Positions 49,833 to 59,442 are shown, counted from the stretch's first letter. The stretch: 64,000 nt of DNA from Saccharothrix sp. ALI-22-I (GCF_001984175.1 NZ_MTQP01000059.1:186001-250000), one strand, 5' to 3'. The notes: a model not told the origin generated them from the sequence alone. Numbers and translations are program-made.

Positions 49833-50537
49833 ATGGCAGTCAAGAGCTCAGTCGGGAACGAGTCGGGCTTCGCGGCGATCCCCGCGTTGTTCCGGCGGAT
49901 GACAGGGGACGAGAAGCACGAGTGGGCCGCGGCGTCCACGCTGGACGTGCTCTGGGTGCTCTACGACCGGGTGCTGGACGTCTCGCCGGACCGGGTCGAC
50001 GACCCGGACCGGGACCGGTTCCTGCTGTCCAAGGGGCACGGCCCGATGGCGTACTACGCCGTGCTGGCCGCGAAGGGCTACCTAGAACCATCCACGTTGG
50101 ACACTTGGACGGCGTGGGACTCGCCGCTGGGCCAACACCCGGACCGGGTGCTGGTCAACGGCGTCGAGATCAGCAGCGGCTCGCTGGGGCACGGCCTGCC
50201 GATCGCCGTCGGCAACGCCCTGGGCCTGCGCGCCCAGGGCCGCACGGCGCGGACGTTCGTGCTGGTCGGCGACGCGGAGCTGGACGAGGGCAGCAACCAC
50301 GAGGCGATCGCGCTGGCCGGGCGGCTCGGGCTGGACCGGCTGGTCACCGTGGTGGTGGACAACAAGTCCGGCACGTACGGCTGGCCCGGCGGGGTGGCCC
50401 GGCGGTTCGAGATCGAGGGCTGGCAGACGTCCACAGTGGACGGCAAGGATCACGACGCGCTGTATGGGGCGTTCACGCAGGACCACACCGGCCGGCCGTT
50501 GGTCGTGGTGGCGGAGATCGGCAAGGGGGAGCGATGA
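49833..50537 (+). CDS. transketolase, N-terminal (TPP-binding) subunit
   Basis: A 234-residue half-transketolase. Landmarks are DRFLLSKGHGPMAYYAVLAAKG (read as DRFLLSKGHGPMAYYAVL), SSGSLGHGLPIAVGNALGL and the TPP motif GDAELDEGSNHEAIALAG followed by VVDNKS. It ends where the full-length enzyme would enter its Pyr domain. It overlaps the C-terminal subunit by 4 nt (ATGA). Split forms often serve specialised sugar or antibiotic precursor pathways as well as the pentose phosphate route. Confidence 0.9.
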   Translation: MAVKSSVGNESGFAAIPALFRRMTGDEKHEWAAASTLDVLWVLYDRVLDVSPDRVDDPDRDRFLLSKGHGPMAYYAVLAAKGYLEPSTLDTWTAWDSPLGQHPDRVLVNGVEISSGSLGHGLPIAVGNALGLRAQGRTARTFVLVGDAELDEGSNHEAIALAGRLGLDRLVTVVVDNKSGTYGWPGGVARRFEIEGWQTSTVDGKDHDALYGAFTQDHTGRPLVVVAEIGKGER

Positions 50538-51433
50538 CTTCGATGCGACAGGTGTTCGTGGACACCGTCGAGGACGTGATGCGGTACGACCCGCGGGTGG
50601 CGGTCGTGCTGGCGGAGATCTCGCGGGACGCGTTCGCACCGCACGAACGGGTGTTCAACGTCGGCATCCGGGAGCAGGCACTGGTCGGCGTCGGCAGCGG
50701 GCTGGCGTTGAGCGGGATGCGGCCCGTGGTGCACACCTACGCGCCGTTCCTGGTCGAGCGACCGTTCGAGCAGATCAAGCTGGACTTCGGCCACCAGGAC
50801 GTGGGCGGGGTGCTGGTCAGCATCGGCGGCTCCTACGACGACCCGGCGTGGGGTCGCACGCACCAGGCGCCCGGCGACGTGGCCCTGTTCGACACCCTGC
50901 CGGGCTGGACCGTGCGGGTGCCCGGCCACCCGGCCGAGGTCGAGCCGATCATCCGGGCCGCCCTGGCCGGCGACGACCGGATCTACGTCCGGCTGTCGCT
51001 GCGGCACAACGCCGCCCCGCACCCGGTGATCGAGGGGTTCACCGAGGTGCGGCGCGGCCGGCAGGGCGTGGTGGTTGCGGTCGGGCCGATGCTGGACACC
51101 GTGCTGGAGGCCAGCCGGGACGTGGACGTGACCGTGCTCTACGCGACCACCGTCCGGCCGTTCGACGCGGCCGGCCTCCAGGCCGCGGTGCACCGGGCCG
51201 ATCAGGCGGACGTGCTGCTGGTCGAGCCCTACCTGGAGGGCACGTCCGCGCACCTCGCGGCCGAGGCGCTGGCCGACGTGCCGCACCGGCTGCGGTCCCT
51301 GGGCGTGCGGCGGGATGCCGAACTGCGCGCCTACGGCACCGCCGAGGACCACGATTCGGCGCACGACCTCGACGTGCTCGGCATCGCCGCGGCCGTGCGT
51401 CGGATGTTCGGCCACTCGGCCGCTGCGGCATGA
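50534..51433 (+). CDS. transketolase, C-terminal subunit
   Basis: A 299-residue Pyr plus C-terminal domain half. Landmarks are VFNVGIREQALVGVGSGLAL, GMRPVVHTYAPFLVERPFEQ, GGSYDDPAWGRTHQAPGDVA and YATTVRPFDAAGLQAAV. Glu in NVGIREQ activates the cofactor held by the N-terminal subunit. It contacts its partner as a heterodimer pair. The gene starts in the stop of the N-subunit gene. Confidence 0.9.
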   Translation: MTSMRQVFVDTVEDVMRYDPRVAVVLAEISRDAFAPHERVFNVGIREQALVGVGSGLALSGMRPVVHTYAPFLVERPFEQIKLDFGHQDVGGVLVSIGGSYDDPAWGRTHQAPGDVALFDTLPGWTVRVPGHPAEVEPIIRAALAGDDRIYVRLSLRHNAAPHPVIEGFTEVRRGRQGVVVAVGPMLDTVLEASRDVDVTVLYATTVRPFDAAGLQAAVHRADQADVLLVEPYLEGTSAHLAAEALADVPHRLRSLGVRRDAELRAYGTAEDHDSAHDLDVLGIAAAVRRMFGHSAAAA

Positions 51434-51442
51434 TCTCTGCCT

Positions 51443-51916
51443 GTGAGCGCGCCGAGAACCCTGATCTGGACACCCGCGCCGACCGCGGGGTTGCAGCTGA
51501 ACCTGCACCGCGCGGCCGCGGGCCCGGCCGCCCTGGTCCCGGTGGCGTCCGGGACGGTGCTGCTGCCGCGCAGGCAGATCGGGTTCGCGGCGGCCTCCAG
51601 GCTGGCCGAGCAGGTCCGGGAGACCGGCGCGGCGGCGCTGCTGCTGCGCTGGTCACCCGGCGCCGAGGTGTGGACCGACGGTGAGCGGGCCGGGTCGACG
51701 GGGTCGGCCCGGCGACTGGTCGGCCTGCTCCGCTGGTGGCGGCTGGACGCCCGGCCACGCCCCGCCGACCTGCCCGCCGACGTCGCCGAGGTCCGCGCCC
51801 TGGTCGACGAGGGCCGCGCCGACACGTGGGTGACCGCCCTGCCCGACCGGGCCGGCCTGCCCATCAACACGGTCCTGCCCGTGGTCCCCGTCACCCAGGG
51901 CGGAGGCTTGACCTGA
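51443..51916 (+). CDS. protein of unknown function
   Basis: A 157-residue, Ala/Arg/Leu-rich protein without signal peptide or membrane segment. It begins TLIWTPAPTAGLQLNLHRAA and contains LLLRWSPGAEVWTDGERAG. No family was recognised. The GTG start lies 9 bp after the transketolase stop, so it may be co-transcribed. A repeat copy follows its stop. Confidence 0.55.
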   Translation: MSAPRTLIWTPAPTAGLQLNLHRAAAGPAALVPVASGTVLLPRRQIGFAAASRLAEQVRETGAAALLLRWSPGAEVWTDGERAGSTGSARRLVGLLRWWRLDARPRPADLPADVAEVRALVDEGRADTWVTALPDRAGLPINTVLPVVPVTQGGGLT

Positions 51917-51954
51917 CCACCTGAGGTCGCCTCTGCCCTTAACGCGCCCACCCC

Positions 51955-52015
51955 GCGAGGTCGACTTCCAGGCGACCGAGCCCGCCGTCTGCGGAGCAGC
52001 GGCAATCCAACACAG
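51955..52015 (+). repeat. structured intergenic repeat, copy B
   Basis: Same element as at 19286-19355 and same orientation, here without the 10-nt insert: GCGAGGTCGACTTCCAGGCG, then GCCCGCCGTCTGCGGAGC, AGCGGCAATC and CAACACAG. It ends one base before the hisH -10 (TACGCT, 52016-52021). Confidence 0.8.
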
Positions 52016-52027
52016 TACGCTGACCAG

Positions 52028-52666
52028 GTGCCTCGAGTCGTTGTGTTGGACTACGGATTCGGCAACATCCGCTCCGCCGAACGCGCGCTCCAGCGCGTTG
52101 GCGCCGACGTGGAGGTGACGGCCGACCATCGCGCCGCACTCGACGCCGACGGCCTGGTGGTGCCCGGTGTCGGCGCGTTCGCGGCGTGCATGGCAGGGCT
52201 CGACTCGATCAAGGGCGGCCGGCTCATCGGCCGGCGGCTCGCCGGCGGACGTCCGGTGCTGGGCATCTGCGTCGGTATGCAGATCCTGTTCGAGCGGGGC
52301 ATCGAGCACGGGGTGCTCACCGAGGGCTGCGGCGAGTGGCCCGGCACGGTGGAGCGGCTGGAGGCCCCGGTCGTGCCGCACATGGGCTGGAACACGGTCC
52401 GCGCGCCCGAGGACACCAGGCTGTTCGCCGGTCTCGACCCGGACACCCGGTTCTACTTCGTGCACTCCTACGGGGTGCGCGAGTGGGAGCTGGACTCCTC
52501 CTCCGGCACGCTCAAGGCGCCGCTGGTGACGTGGGCCGAGCACGGCGGTGACGAGTTCGTCGCGGCGGTGGAGAACGGGCCGCTGTGGGCCACCCAGTTC
52601 CACCCGGAGAAGTCCGGCGACGCGGGCGCGCACCTGCTGGAGAACTGGGTCAAGAGCTTCAACTAG
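52028..52666 (+). CDS. hisH: imidazole glycerol phosphate synthase, glutaminase subunit
   Basis: A 212-residue class I glutamine amidotransferase partner of HisF. The nucleophile Cys is in [14 protein letters not shown], and the His/Glu pair is in [25 protein letters not shown] is the oxyanion-side family segment. The GTG at 52028 lies 6 nt after -10 TACGCT (52016-52021), so it is probably leaderless with its own promoter next to repeat copy B. hisA follows 9 bp later. Confidence 0.96.
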   Translation: MPRVVVLDYGFGNIRSAERALQRVGADVEVTADHRAALDADGLVVPGVGAFAACMAGLDSIKGGRLIGRRLAGGRPVLGICVGMQILFERGIEHGVLTEGCGEWPGTVERLEAPVVPHMGWNTVRAPEDTRLFAGLDPDTRFYFVHSYGVREWELDSSSGTLKAPLVTWAEHGGDEFVAAVENGPLWATQFHPEKSGDAGAHLLENWVKSFN

Positions 52667-52675
52667 GCTGTTCGC

Positions 52676-53410
52676 GTGACTTTCACGCTGCTCCCGGCTG
52701 TTGACGTGGCCGACGGCCTGGCCGTTCGACTGGTTCAAGGCGAGGCCGGTACCGAGACCTCGTACGGCGACCCGTTGGACGCCGCCCTCGCGTGGCAGCG
52801 CGACGGCGCCGAGTGGGTGCACCTGGTCGACCTCGACGCCGCGTTCGGCCGCGGCAGCAACCGCGATTTGCTGGCCCGCGTGGTCGGCGAGCTGGACGTG
52901 CAGGTGGAGCTGTCCGGTGGCATCCGCGACGACGCGTCGCTGGCGGCGGCGTTGGCCACCGGCTGCGCGCGGGTGAACCTGGGTACGGCCGCGCTGGAGG
53001 ACCCGGTGTGGTGCGCGAAGGTCGTCGCCGAGCACGGCGAGAAGATCGCGGTCGGCCTGGACGTGCGGATCACCGAGCAGGGCCACCGGGTGGCCGCGCG
53101 CGGCTGGACGAAGGACGGCGGCGACCTGTGGGAGGTGCTGGAGCGGCTGGACCGCGACGGCTGCGCCCGCTACGTCGTCACGGACGTGGGCAAGGACGGC
53201 ACGCTCCAGGGCCCGAACGTGGACCTGCTGCGCGAGGTGTGCGCGCGCACCGACGCGCCGGTGATCGCCTCCGGTGGCGTGTCCAGTGTGGACGACCTGA
53301 TCGCGTTGTCGGGGCTGGTCCGCGACGGCGTGGAGGGCGCGATCGTGGGCAAGGCGCTCTACGCGGGCGCGTTCACGCTCCCGGAGGCACTTGCCGCTGT
53401 GCGCGGCTGA
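52676..53410 (+). CDS. priA: PriA: bifunctional HisA/TrpF isomerase
   Basis: A 244-residue TIM barrel. Catalytic Asp residues are in [18 protein letters not shown] and [18 protein letters not shown], with phosphate loops LSGGIRDD and IASGGVSS. Arg-bearing loop segments and an actinobacterial host make it PriA-type, doing both ProFAR isomerisation in histidine and PRA isomerisation in tryptophan synthesis. The trp cluster here lacks trpF, which supports this. The 3' end overlaps a convergent gene by 38 nt. Confidence 0.93.
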   Translation: MTFTLLPAVDVADGLAVRLVQGEAGTETSYGDPLDAALAWQRDGAEWVHLVDLDAAFGRGSNRDLLARVVGELDVQVELSGGIRDDASLAAALATGCARVNLGTAALEDPVWCAKVVAEHGEKIAVGLDVRITEQGHRVAARGWTKDGGDLWEVLERLDRDGCARYVVTDVGKDGTLQGPNVDLLREVCARTDAPVIASGGVSSVDDLIALSGLVRDGVEGAIVGKALYAGAFTLPEALAAVRG

Positions 53411-54098
53411 TCGCGTCCTTGATCTCCCGGACGACGTAGGCGTCCGCGGCCTCCCAGGTCACGCCCGTGCTGGCCAGGGCCTTGGCCGCGGTGCCCTCGC
53501 CCTCGGCGAGCAGGCCGAGCAGCAGGTGCTCGGTGCCCACGAAGTGGTGGCCGTGGCGCAGTGACGCGCGCACAGCCAGTTCCAGCGCCTTCTTGCAGTG
53601 CGTGGTGAACGGCTGCTGCTCGGGCCGCTGCCGGACCGTGCCGTCCAGCTCGTTGAGCACGGCCATCCGCGTGGTGCCCTCGGCGGCTTCCAGCTTGGCG
53701 ATCGTCTTCGCGGCCAGCCCACCGGACTCGTCCAGCAGACCGAGCAGCAGGTGCTCGGTGCCGATGTGCTCGCTGAACCGGGCGTGGTGCCGGGCCAGCA
53801 CGATGACCCGCCGCGCCCGGTCGGTGTAGCGGTCGAAGCTCGGCTTGAGGTCCGGCGACTCCTTGGGCACGAACCGCTTCTGCGCGGCCTGCTTGGTGAC
53901 GCCGATGCTCTCGCCGATGTCGGTCCAACTCGCGCCCGCGCGCCGCGCCTCGTCCACGAAGTGGCCGATGAGGTGGTCGCCCAGCTCGTCGAGCTGGCCG
54001 CTCAGCTCCACGGCGGCGGCCAGCCTGCCCAGCACGTCGGGGTGTTCCGACGCGACGGTGACGATGAGGTCCGTGAGCTGGACCGGAGCGGTGACCAC
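53373..54098 (-). CDS. ClpC N-domain repeat protein with HTH segment
   Basis: A 241-residue protein without an ATPase domain. The N-terminal third (about 1-80) contains an HTH-like stretch [19 protein letters not shown]. Then come two Clp N-terminal repeats: [19 protein letters not shown] plus [14 protein letters not shown], and [20 protein letters not shown] plus [15 protein letters not shown]. It could be a DNA-binding regulator whose level or activity is tied to Clp proteolysis; that is inference. The GTG at 54098 lies 6 nt past a -10, leaderless, with palindromes over its promoter. Confidence 0.85.
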   Translation of the reverse strand: MVTAPVQLTDLIVTVASEHPDVLGRLAAAVELSGQLDELGDHLIGHFVDEARRAGASWTDIGESIGVTKQAAQKRFVPKESPDLKPSFDRYTDRARRVIVLARHHARFSEHIGTEHLLLGLLDESGGLAAKTIAKLEAAEGTTRMAVLNELDGTVRQRPEQQPFTTHCKKALELAVRASLRHGHHFVGTEHLLLGLLAEGEGTAAKALASTGVTWEAADAYVVREIKDAISRAQRQVPPGA

Positions 54099-54099
54099 C

Positions 54100-54146
54100 C
54101 GTCAACTCTAGGTTGACGCGGGCCTGCGGGTCAACTTCGGGTTGAC
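54100..54146 (-). promoter_or_regulatory. ClpN/HTH gene promoter with two identical palindromes
   Basis: GTCAAC-N5-GTTGAC occurs twice: 54101-54117 (extendable by one pair to 54100-54118) and 54130-54146. On the minus strand, -35 TTGACC (54134-54129) lies in the second and -10 TAGAGT (54110-54105) in the first, 18 bp apart. Centres are 29 bp apart. Binding would block both promoter boxes. Confidence 0.82.
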
Positions 54147-54505
54147 GCCTTGATCTCGATGCCGACCGTGCCCTCGCGGCCCCGTCGGATGCGGCTGCCG
54201 AGCAGGGTGAGCCTGCCCATGACGCCGTACTTCTTCGCGATGAGGGACCGGACCCGGTCGCTGTCGGCCTGGTCGAGCAGCCGGGCGGTGGCCGGGACCT
54301 GCTCGCCGGTGGGGTTGCCCTTGAAGTCGCACGGCCCGACCTCGACCTCGCCGCTGCGGCGGATGCGCTTGACCTTGCCCGCGTCGGCGGCGGACCACGC
54401 GTACATCGTGTCGCCCTCACTGGCCACTCAGACGGGTGTCGGCACGGCGGTGCCGTTCTTGCGGTAGGTGGTCAACAACAGGTACCTCCCGGCTGCGAGA
54501 TCCAT
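54131..54505 (-). pseudogene. PPOX-class F420-dependent oxidoreductase interrupted by in-frame UGA
   Basis: From ATG 54505 the frame reads GRYLLLTTYRKNGTAVPTPV, then TGA (54430-54428), then VASEGDTMYAWSAADAGKV and on to GRLTLLGSRIRRGREGTVGI, as in whole family members. The family has Trp (PVW) at the stop, so one G-to-A change (TGG to TGA) explains it. A GTG codon follows the stop at once, so reinitiation could give a 98-residue piece without the N-terminal strand. -10 TAGCGT lies 7 nt before the ATG, so it is leaderless. Confidence 0.8.
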
Positions 54506-54536
54506 ACCGGGAACGCTAGACGCCGTGGACACGCGA

Positions 54537-54571
54537 AAGAGCCCCGCTCCCACGAGGGGAACGGGGCTCTT
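54537..54571 (-). terminator. terminator of the cold-shock gene
   Basis: Perfect 10-bp arms AAGAGCCCCG (54537-54546) and CGGGGCTCTT (54562-54571), with a 15-nt loop, followed on the minus strand by TTTCG. It starts 15 bp after the csp stop. Confidence 0.85.
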
Positions 54572-54585
54572 CAGCCACGCTCAGG

Positions 54586-54789
54586 TCAGATGACCGTCAC
54601 GTTGGTGGCCTGCGGGCCCTTAGCGCCCTGGCCGACATCGAAGCTCACGCGCTGGTTCTCTTCCAGGCTGCGGTAGCCGCCGCTCTGGATCTCCGAGTAG
54701 TGGACGAACACGTCCGCGCCACCGTCCTCGGGGGAGATGAAGCCGAAGCCCTTCTCCGAGTTGAACCACTTCACGGTGCCCTGCGCCAT
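54586..54789 (-). CDS. cold-shock protein, CspA family
   Basis: A 67-residue OB-fold RNA chaperone. RNP1 is [11 protein letters not shown] (about 15-25) and RNP2 is DVFVHYSEI (about 27-35), both intact. The ATG at 54789 has GAGGAG upstream. A long untranslated leader is likely, since the next upstream gene is 254 bp away and divergent. A Rho-independent terminator follows. Confidence 0.97.
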   Translation of the reverse strand: MAQGTVKWFNSEKGFGFISPEDGGADVFVHYSEIQSGGYRSLEENQRVSFDVGQGAKGPQATNVTVI

Positions 54790-54867
54790 GCTTTTACTCC
54801 TCATACAGCTACCAACGGGGCGAACGCACCCGCTGGGGCCGGTCCAAACGCTGACCCTGAGGAATCA

Positions 54868-54894
54868 CACGCTCAAACGCGTTTCGCGAGCGTG
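54868..54894. promoter_or_regulatory. stem-loop in the csp-hisF divergent region
   Basis: Arms CACGCTC (54868-54874) and GAGCGTG (54888-54894) enclose AAACGCGTTTCGC, which itself contains a small palindrome. It may be part of the csp leader. Nothing else was recognised in 54790-55030. Confidence 0.35.
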
Positions 54895-55043
54895 GATGAC
54901 ACGAACACAAAACTTGCGACCTCCAATAGTGAACCACACTTTCGGCCCCACGTCTCTACCCATCGGCGTGTCCTACGTCGCCGCGCGTGTCCCACCCCCT
55001 GGGGGAGCCGGCCGCGCGGGGCGCCCGCGATAGGCTTTTACCC

Positions 55044-55817
55044 ATGTCAGTAGCGGTGCGCGTGATCCCCTGCCTCGACGTCGACCGGGGTCGGGTGGTG
55101 AAGGGCGTGAACTTCACCAACCTCGTCGACGCGGGCGACCCGGTCGAGCTGGCGCGGGCCTACGACGCCGAAGGCGCGGACGAGCTGACGTTCCTCGACG
55201 TGACGGCGTCCTCCAGCGACCGCGAGACCACGTTCGACGTGGTCCGGCGCACCGCGGAGCAGGTGTTCATCCCGCTGACCGTGGGCGGTGGCGTGCGCAG
55301 CGCGGACGACGTGGACAAGCTGCTGCGCTCGGGCGCGGACAAAGTGAGCGTGAACACAGCCGCGATCGCCCGGCCGGAGCTGCTGGGCGAGCTGTCCCGC
55401 CGCTTCGGCGCCCAGTGCATCGTGCTGTCCGTGGACGCCCGGCGCGTGCCGGAGGGCGAGCAGCCGACGCCCTCGGGGTTCGAGGTGACCACGCACGGCG
55501 GCCGCAAGGGCACCGGCATCGACGCGGTCGAGTGGGCCGCGCGGGGCCAGGAGCTGGGCGTCGGCGAGATCCTGCTGAACTCCATGGACGCCGACGGCAC
55601 CAAGGCCGGGTTCGACCTGGAGCTGATCCGGCTGACCCGCAAGGTGGTCGACGTGCCGCTGATCGCCAGCGGCGGCGCGGGCGCGGTGGAGCACTTCCCG
55701 CCCGCCGTGGCCGAGGGCGCGGACGCCGTACTCGCGGCCAGCGTCTTCCACTTCGGCACGCTGCGGATCGGCGAGGTGAAGCGCGGCCTGCGCGACGCGG
55801 GCGTGGTGGTGCGCTGA
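55044..55817 (+). CDS. hisF: imidazole glycerol phosphate synthase, cyclase subunit
   Basis: A 257-residue TIM barrel that, with HisH, makes IGP and AICAR. Landmarks are [19 protein letters not shown] with the catalytic Asp, [35 protein letters not shown] with the second Asp, and [12 protein letters not shown]. -10 TAGGCT (55031-55036) ends 7 nt before the ATG at 55044, so it is leaderless. The earlier in-frame GTG at 54987 lies upstream of that promoter and is rejected. Confidence 0.97.
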   Translation: MSVAVRVIPCLDVDRGRVVKGVNFTNLVDAGDPVELARAYDAEGADELTFLDVTASSSDRETTFDVVRRTAEQVFIPLTVGGGVRSADDVDKLLRSGADKVSVNTAAIARPELLGELSRRFGAQCIVLSVDARRVPEGEQPTPSGFEVTTHGGRKGTGIDAVEWAARGQELGVGEILLNSMDADGTKAGFDLELIRLTRKVVDVPLIASGGAGAVEHFPPAVAEGADAVLAASVFHFGTLRIGEVKRGLRDAGVVVR

Positions 55818-56194
55818 TGCTCAAGCCGCGCAACGCGCCCACCGAAGCGTTCTTCGCGTCCCTGATCGGCGCGGCCGGTGGCCTGCTGTTCGTCCTGATG
55901 GGTCTGATCCAGTGGCAGGTCGAGGACGACGCCGCCTGGATCAGGTTCCCGGTGATCGTCGCGGCGTTGGAGCTGCTGGCGGTGGGCGGCCTGGTGGCGG
56001 GCCTGCGCCCGGCCCGGCTGACCGCCGCGTTCCTGTTCGGCCTGGTGGCGCTGATCCACCTGCTCGCCGTGCTCAACCAGGGTCCGGTGTGGATCCGCGT
56101 GGTGTCCGGTGTGCTGTCCGCCGCGCACGTCTTCGCCGTGGTGCTGCTCAACACCCGCCCGGCCCGGATCCACTTCCTCGGAGGACAGCGGTGA
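55817..56194 (+). CDS. four-helix membrane protein between hisF and hisI
   Basis: A 125-residue protein with four hydrophobic segments (about 13-33, 43-63, 67-85, 94-112). No enzyme motif is seen. It starts in the hisF stop (TGATG) and its own stop overlaps hisI, so it is translated in step with histidine genes. Similar proteins at this place occur in related actinobacteria, with no known role. Confidence 0.7.
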   Translation: MLKPRNAPTEAFFASLIGAAGGLLFVLMGLIQWQVEDDAAWIRFPVIVAALELLAVGGLVAGLRPARLTAAFLFGLVALIHLLAVLNQGPVWIRVVSGVLSAAHVFAVVLLNTRPARIHFLGGQR

Positions 56195-56535
56195 CCAGCA
56201 CGCTCGACCCGTCCATCGCGTCCCGGCTCAAGCGCACCGCCGACGGCCTGGTGTGCGCCGTGGCGCAGCGGCGCGGCACCGGGGAGGTGCTGATGGTGGC
56301 GTGGATGGACGACGAGGCCCTGCACCGCACGCTCACCACCCGCCGTGCCACGTACTACTCGCGCAGCCGGCAGCAGCTGTGGGTGAAGGGCGAGACGTCC
56401 GGGCACACGCAGTACGTGCACGAGGTGCGGCTGGACTGCGACGGCGACACCCTGCTGCTGGTCGTGGACCAGGTCGGCGCGGCCTGCCACACCGGCGACG
56501 CGACCTGCTTCGACTCGGACGTGCTGCTCGGCTGA
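56191..56535 (+). CDS. hisI: phosphoribosyl-AMP cyclohydrolase
   Basis: A 114-residue zinc enzyme opening the adenine ring of PR-AMP. Landmarks are [34 protein letters not shown], and the metal/Cys region [14 protein letters not shown] and [12 protein letters not shown]. It is the monofunctional form without the HisE domain. GGAGG lies 6 nt before GTG 56191. It closes the second his segment. Confidence 0.95.
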   Translation: MTSTLDPSIASRLKRTADGLVCAVAQRRGTGEVLMVAWMDDEALHRTLTTRRATYYSRSRQQLWVKGETSGHTQYVHEVRLDCDGDTLLLVVDQVGAACHTGDATCFDSDVLLG

Positions 56536-56571
56536 CGTCCTGGCCGAGCCCGACCGGGCCTCGGTCGAGTC

Positions 56572-57186
56572 TCAGTCGATGTCCCCGGTGAGGTAGCGCT
56601 GGAGGTTCGGCGCGATGGCCTTGACCATCGTGTCCACGTCCGCCGACGCGAACGGCTCCAGCCTGATCACGTACCGCGCCATGCCCATGCCGAAGATCTG
56701 GCTGGCCAGCAGGGTCGCGCGGAACTCGGCGTCCGGCGCGTCGATGTGCGAGGTGAGCCGCTTCAGCAGGGTCTGCACGAAGAAGCCGCGCAGCACATCG
56801 GCGACCTGTTCGTGCGAGGTCACGCTGCGCACCAGCGCGGCGAACTGGCCGCCGCCGATGGGGTCCCACACGCCGAGGAAGTTGCGCACGATCCGTTCGC
56901 CGATCTCCTCGACCGGGCCGTCGAGCAACCGTTCCACCAGCGCGTTCGGGTCGACCGGCACCTGGAGCACGGCCTTGGCGAACAGCCCTTCCTTGCCGCC
57001 GAACCAGTGGTTGACCATCGCCGCGTCCACGCCGGCCCGCGCGGCGATGGACCGCACCGTCGCACCCTCGTAGCCGCGTTCGACGAACACCTCGCGGGCC
57101 GCGGCCAGCAGCGCGGCCTTGGTGTCCTCGCCGCCCGCCCGTCGGCCGCGGCGCTTGGGTTCGGTTTGGTCCGGGCTCTGGTTCAC
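56572..57186 (-). CDS. TetR family transcriptional regulator
   Basis: A 204-residue regulator with a basic start ([13 protein letters not shown]). The HTH (about 18-65) has [20 protein letters not shown] and [21 protein letters not shown]. The C-terminal domain (from about 80) is of the TetR_C_33-like kind. The GTG at 57186 is used. It is divergent from trpE across about 106 bp, so tryptophan genes are possible but unproved targets. Confidence 0.88.
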   Translation of the reverse strand: MNQSPDQTEPKRRGRRAGGEDTKAALLAAAREVFVERGYEGATVRSIAARAGVDAAMVNHWFGGKEGLFAKAVLQVPVDPNALVERLLDGPVEEIGERIVRNFLGVWDPIGGGQFAALVRSVTSHEQVADVLRGFFVQTLLKRLTSHIDAPDAEFRATLLASQIFGMGMARYVIRLEPFASADVDTMVKAIAPNLQRYLTGDID

Positions 57187-57292
57187 GCCATCATCATGGG
57201 TGATGGCCCGCGCTTTTTCAACGCGCGATGAAATACCGGGGGTCCAGACCGCCGGTGCGGGCACGGCTGGGACAACCGGCACAATGTCGCCC

Positions 57293-58834
57293 ATGGTGAG
57301 CGTCATCGGTGCAGGCGCGGGTCTGGGCGAGGTCAGCCCCACGCGCGAGGAGTTCCGCGAGCTGGCGGCCCAACGACGGGTCATCCCGGTGGTGCGGCGG
57401 CTGCTGGCGGACGCGGAGACACCGGTCGGCCTGTACCGCAAACTCGCGGCGGACCGTCCCGGCACGTTCCTGTTCGAGTCGGCCGAGAACGGCCGCTCCT
57501 GGTCGCGCTGGTCGTTCGTCGGCGCGCGCAGCGCGGGCTCGCTGACCGCGACCGGCGGTGAGGCGTTCTGGCAGGGACCGCACCCGGTCGGCCTGCCCGA
57601 GGGCGGCGACCCGCTGGTGGCGTTGCGGGAGACCATCGAGGTGCTGCGCACCGACCCGCTGCCCGGTCTGCCGCCGCTGACCGGCGGCATGGTCGGCTAC
57701 ATCGGCTACGACGCCGTGCGCAGGCTGGAGCGGCTGCCGTCGTTGGCCGAGGACGACCTGAAGGTGCCCGAGCTGGTCATGCTGCTGGCCACCGACCTGG
57801 CCGCGCTGGACCACCACGAGGGCACCGTCACGCTCATCGCCAACGCCATCAACTGGGACGATTCACCGGAACGGGTGGACGCGGCGTACGACGACGCGGT
57901 GGCCCGCCTCGACCGGATGACGCACGACCTGCACAGCGCGGCGCCGCCCACGATCGCGGTGTTCGCCCGACCGAAGCCGGAGTTCGTCCGCCGCCGGTCC
58001 CAGCAGGAGCACTACGCGGTGGTGGAGAAGGCCAAGGAGGCCATCCGCGCCGGTGAGGCGTTCCAGGTCGTGCTGTCGCAGCGGTTCGAGATGCGCACCA
58101 CCGCCGACCCGCTGGACATCTACCGCGTGCTGCGCACGTCCAACCCCAGCCCGTACATGTACCTGCTGCGGTTGGAAGACTTCGACATCGTCGGGTGCAG
58201 CCCCGAGTCGCTGGTGACCGTGCGCGACGGCAAGGCCACCACTCACCCCATCGCGGGCACCCGGTGGCGTGGCGTCGACGAGGAGGAAGACGCCCTGCTG
58301 GAGAAGGACCTGCTGGCCGACCACAAGGAACGCGCCGAGCACCTGATGCTGGTCGACCTGGGCCGCAACGACCTGGGCCGGGTGTGCAAGCCGGGTTCGG
58401 TGACCGTGGTCGACTTCTTCAAGGTCGAGCGGTACAGCCACGTCATGCACATCGTGTCCACGGTCAGCGGCGAACTGGCCGAGGGCAAGACGGCGTTCGA
58501 CGCGGTCGCGGCGTGCTTCCCGGCCGGCACCCTGTCCGGCGCGCCGAAACCGCGCGCGATGGAGCTGATCGAGGAACTGGAACCGACCCGGCGCGGCCTG
58601 TACGGCGGCGTGGTCGGCTACCTGGACTTCGCCGGCGACGCGGACACCGCCATCGCCATCCGGACCGCCCTGGTGCGCGACGGCGTGGCGTACGTGCAGG
58701 CGGGCGGCGGCATCGTGGCCGACTCCGACCCGGTCGCCGAGGACAACGAGTGCCTGAACAAGGCGGGTGCGGTGCTGTCGGCGATCGCCACCGCGCAGAC
58801 CATGACCACGGCGGTGGACCCGGCCCGTGTCTGA
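57293..58834 (+). CDS. trpE: anthranilate synthase component I
   Basis: A 513-residue chorismate-using enzyme. The Trp feedback site is in [19 protein letters not shown] (ES in place of the classic LLES). Catalytic segments are [40 protein letters not shown], and [23 protein letters not shown] 57293 is followed by an in-frame GTG (57296), either of which may start it. No trpG or trpD is in the window. Confidence 0.96.
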   Translation: MVSVIGAGAGLGEVSPTREEFRELAAQRRVIPVVRRLLADAETPVGLYRKLAADRPGTFLFESAENGRSWSRWSFVGARSAGSLTATGGEAFWQGPHPVGLPEGGDPLVALRETIEVLRTDPLPGLPPLTGGMVGYIGYDAVRRLERLPSLAEDDLKVPELVMLLATDLAALDHHEGTVTLIANAINWDDSPERVDAAYDDAVARLDRMTHDLHSAAPPTIAVFARPKPEFVRRRSQQEHYAVVEKAKEAIRAGEAFQVVLSQRFEMRTTADPLDIYRVLRTSNPSPYMYLLRLEDFDIVGCSPESLVTVRDGKATTHPIAGTRWRGVDEEEDALLEKDLLADHKERAEHLMLVDLGRNDLGRVCKPGSVTVVDFFKVERYSHVMHIVSTVSGELAEGKTAFDAVAACFPAGTLSGAPKPRAMELIEELEPTRRGLYGGVVGYLDFAGDADTAIAIRTALVRDGVAYVQAGGGIVADSDPVAEDNECLNKAGAVLSAIATAQTMTTAVDPARV

Positions 58835-59321
58835 GGTGCCCGCGCCCGGCGTGCGGCCGGACAGGCGTCCACTGTGGATCGTGGTGGCGCTGCTGCTGCT
58901 CGGCGCGGTGGCGTTGTGGGGCGCTTCGGGGATCACCTGGGACGCTTCGGCGGACCGTAGCGGCGCGGAAGTCGTGCCCGCACTGACGCCGTTGGCGTTG
59001 CTGTGCCTGGCCGCGATCGCCGCCGTGGTGGCGCTGAGCGGCTGGGTCCGGCGCGTCCTCGGCGTCGTGGTGCTCCTCGCGGGCGGCGTGGCGGCGTTCC
59101 AAGCAGTGGGAACCGACGGGCCGGTCCTCGGCCGCGGCCTGGTGTTCGCGGGCGCGTTGCTCGTGGTCGCGGCCGGTGCGCTGCTCGTCGTGCGCGGTTC
59201 GTCCATGCCCCGCTTGGGAGGCGGCTACCAGACACCCGGCGCGGCCAAGCGGACCGCCGATCCCGAGCGAGAGCTGTGGAACGCGCTGGAACGCGGCGAC
59301 GATCCCACGGATCGGGACTGA
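58827..59321 (+). CDS. Trp operon-associated membrane protein (TIGR02234 type)
   Basis: A 164-residue protein with four hydrophobic segments (about 17-35, 53-72, 76-92, 103-122) and a hydrophilic tail ([20 protein letters not shown]). It follows trpE and precedes trpC as in many actinobacteria, where this family has no known function. The GTG lies inside the trpE end. Confidence 0.85.
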   Translation: MSEVPAPGVRPDRRPLWIVVALLLLGAVALWGASGITWDASADRSGAEVVPALTPLALLCLAAIAAVVALSGWVRRVLGVVVLLAGGVAAFQAVGTDGPVLGRGLVFAGALLVVAAGALLVVRGSSMPRLGGGYQTPGAAKRTADPERELWNALERGDDPTDRD

Positions 59322-59442
59322 TCACGCGACGCCGGCCGGCGGACCGGCGGGTCCCGCACGTTTGCGCACGTCGGCTCGCAAGAACCCCGGCCATCAGCGC
59401 GAACGGGACTACCCGGTGGCCGGACGGGGTTCAGGGCGGGGT

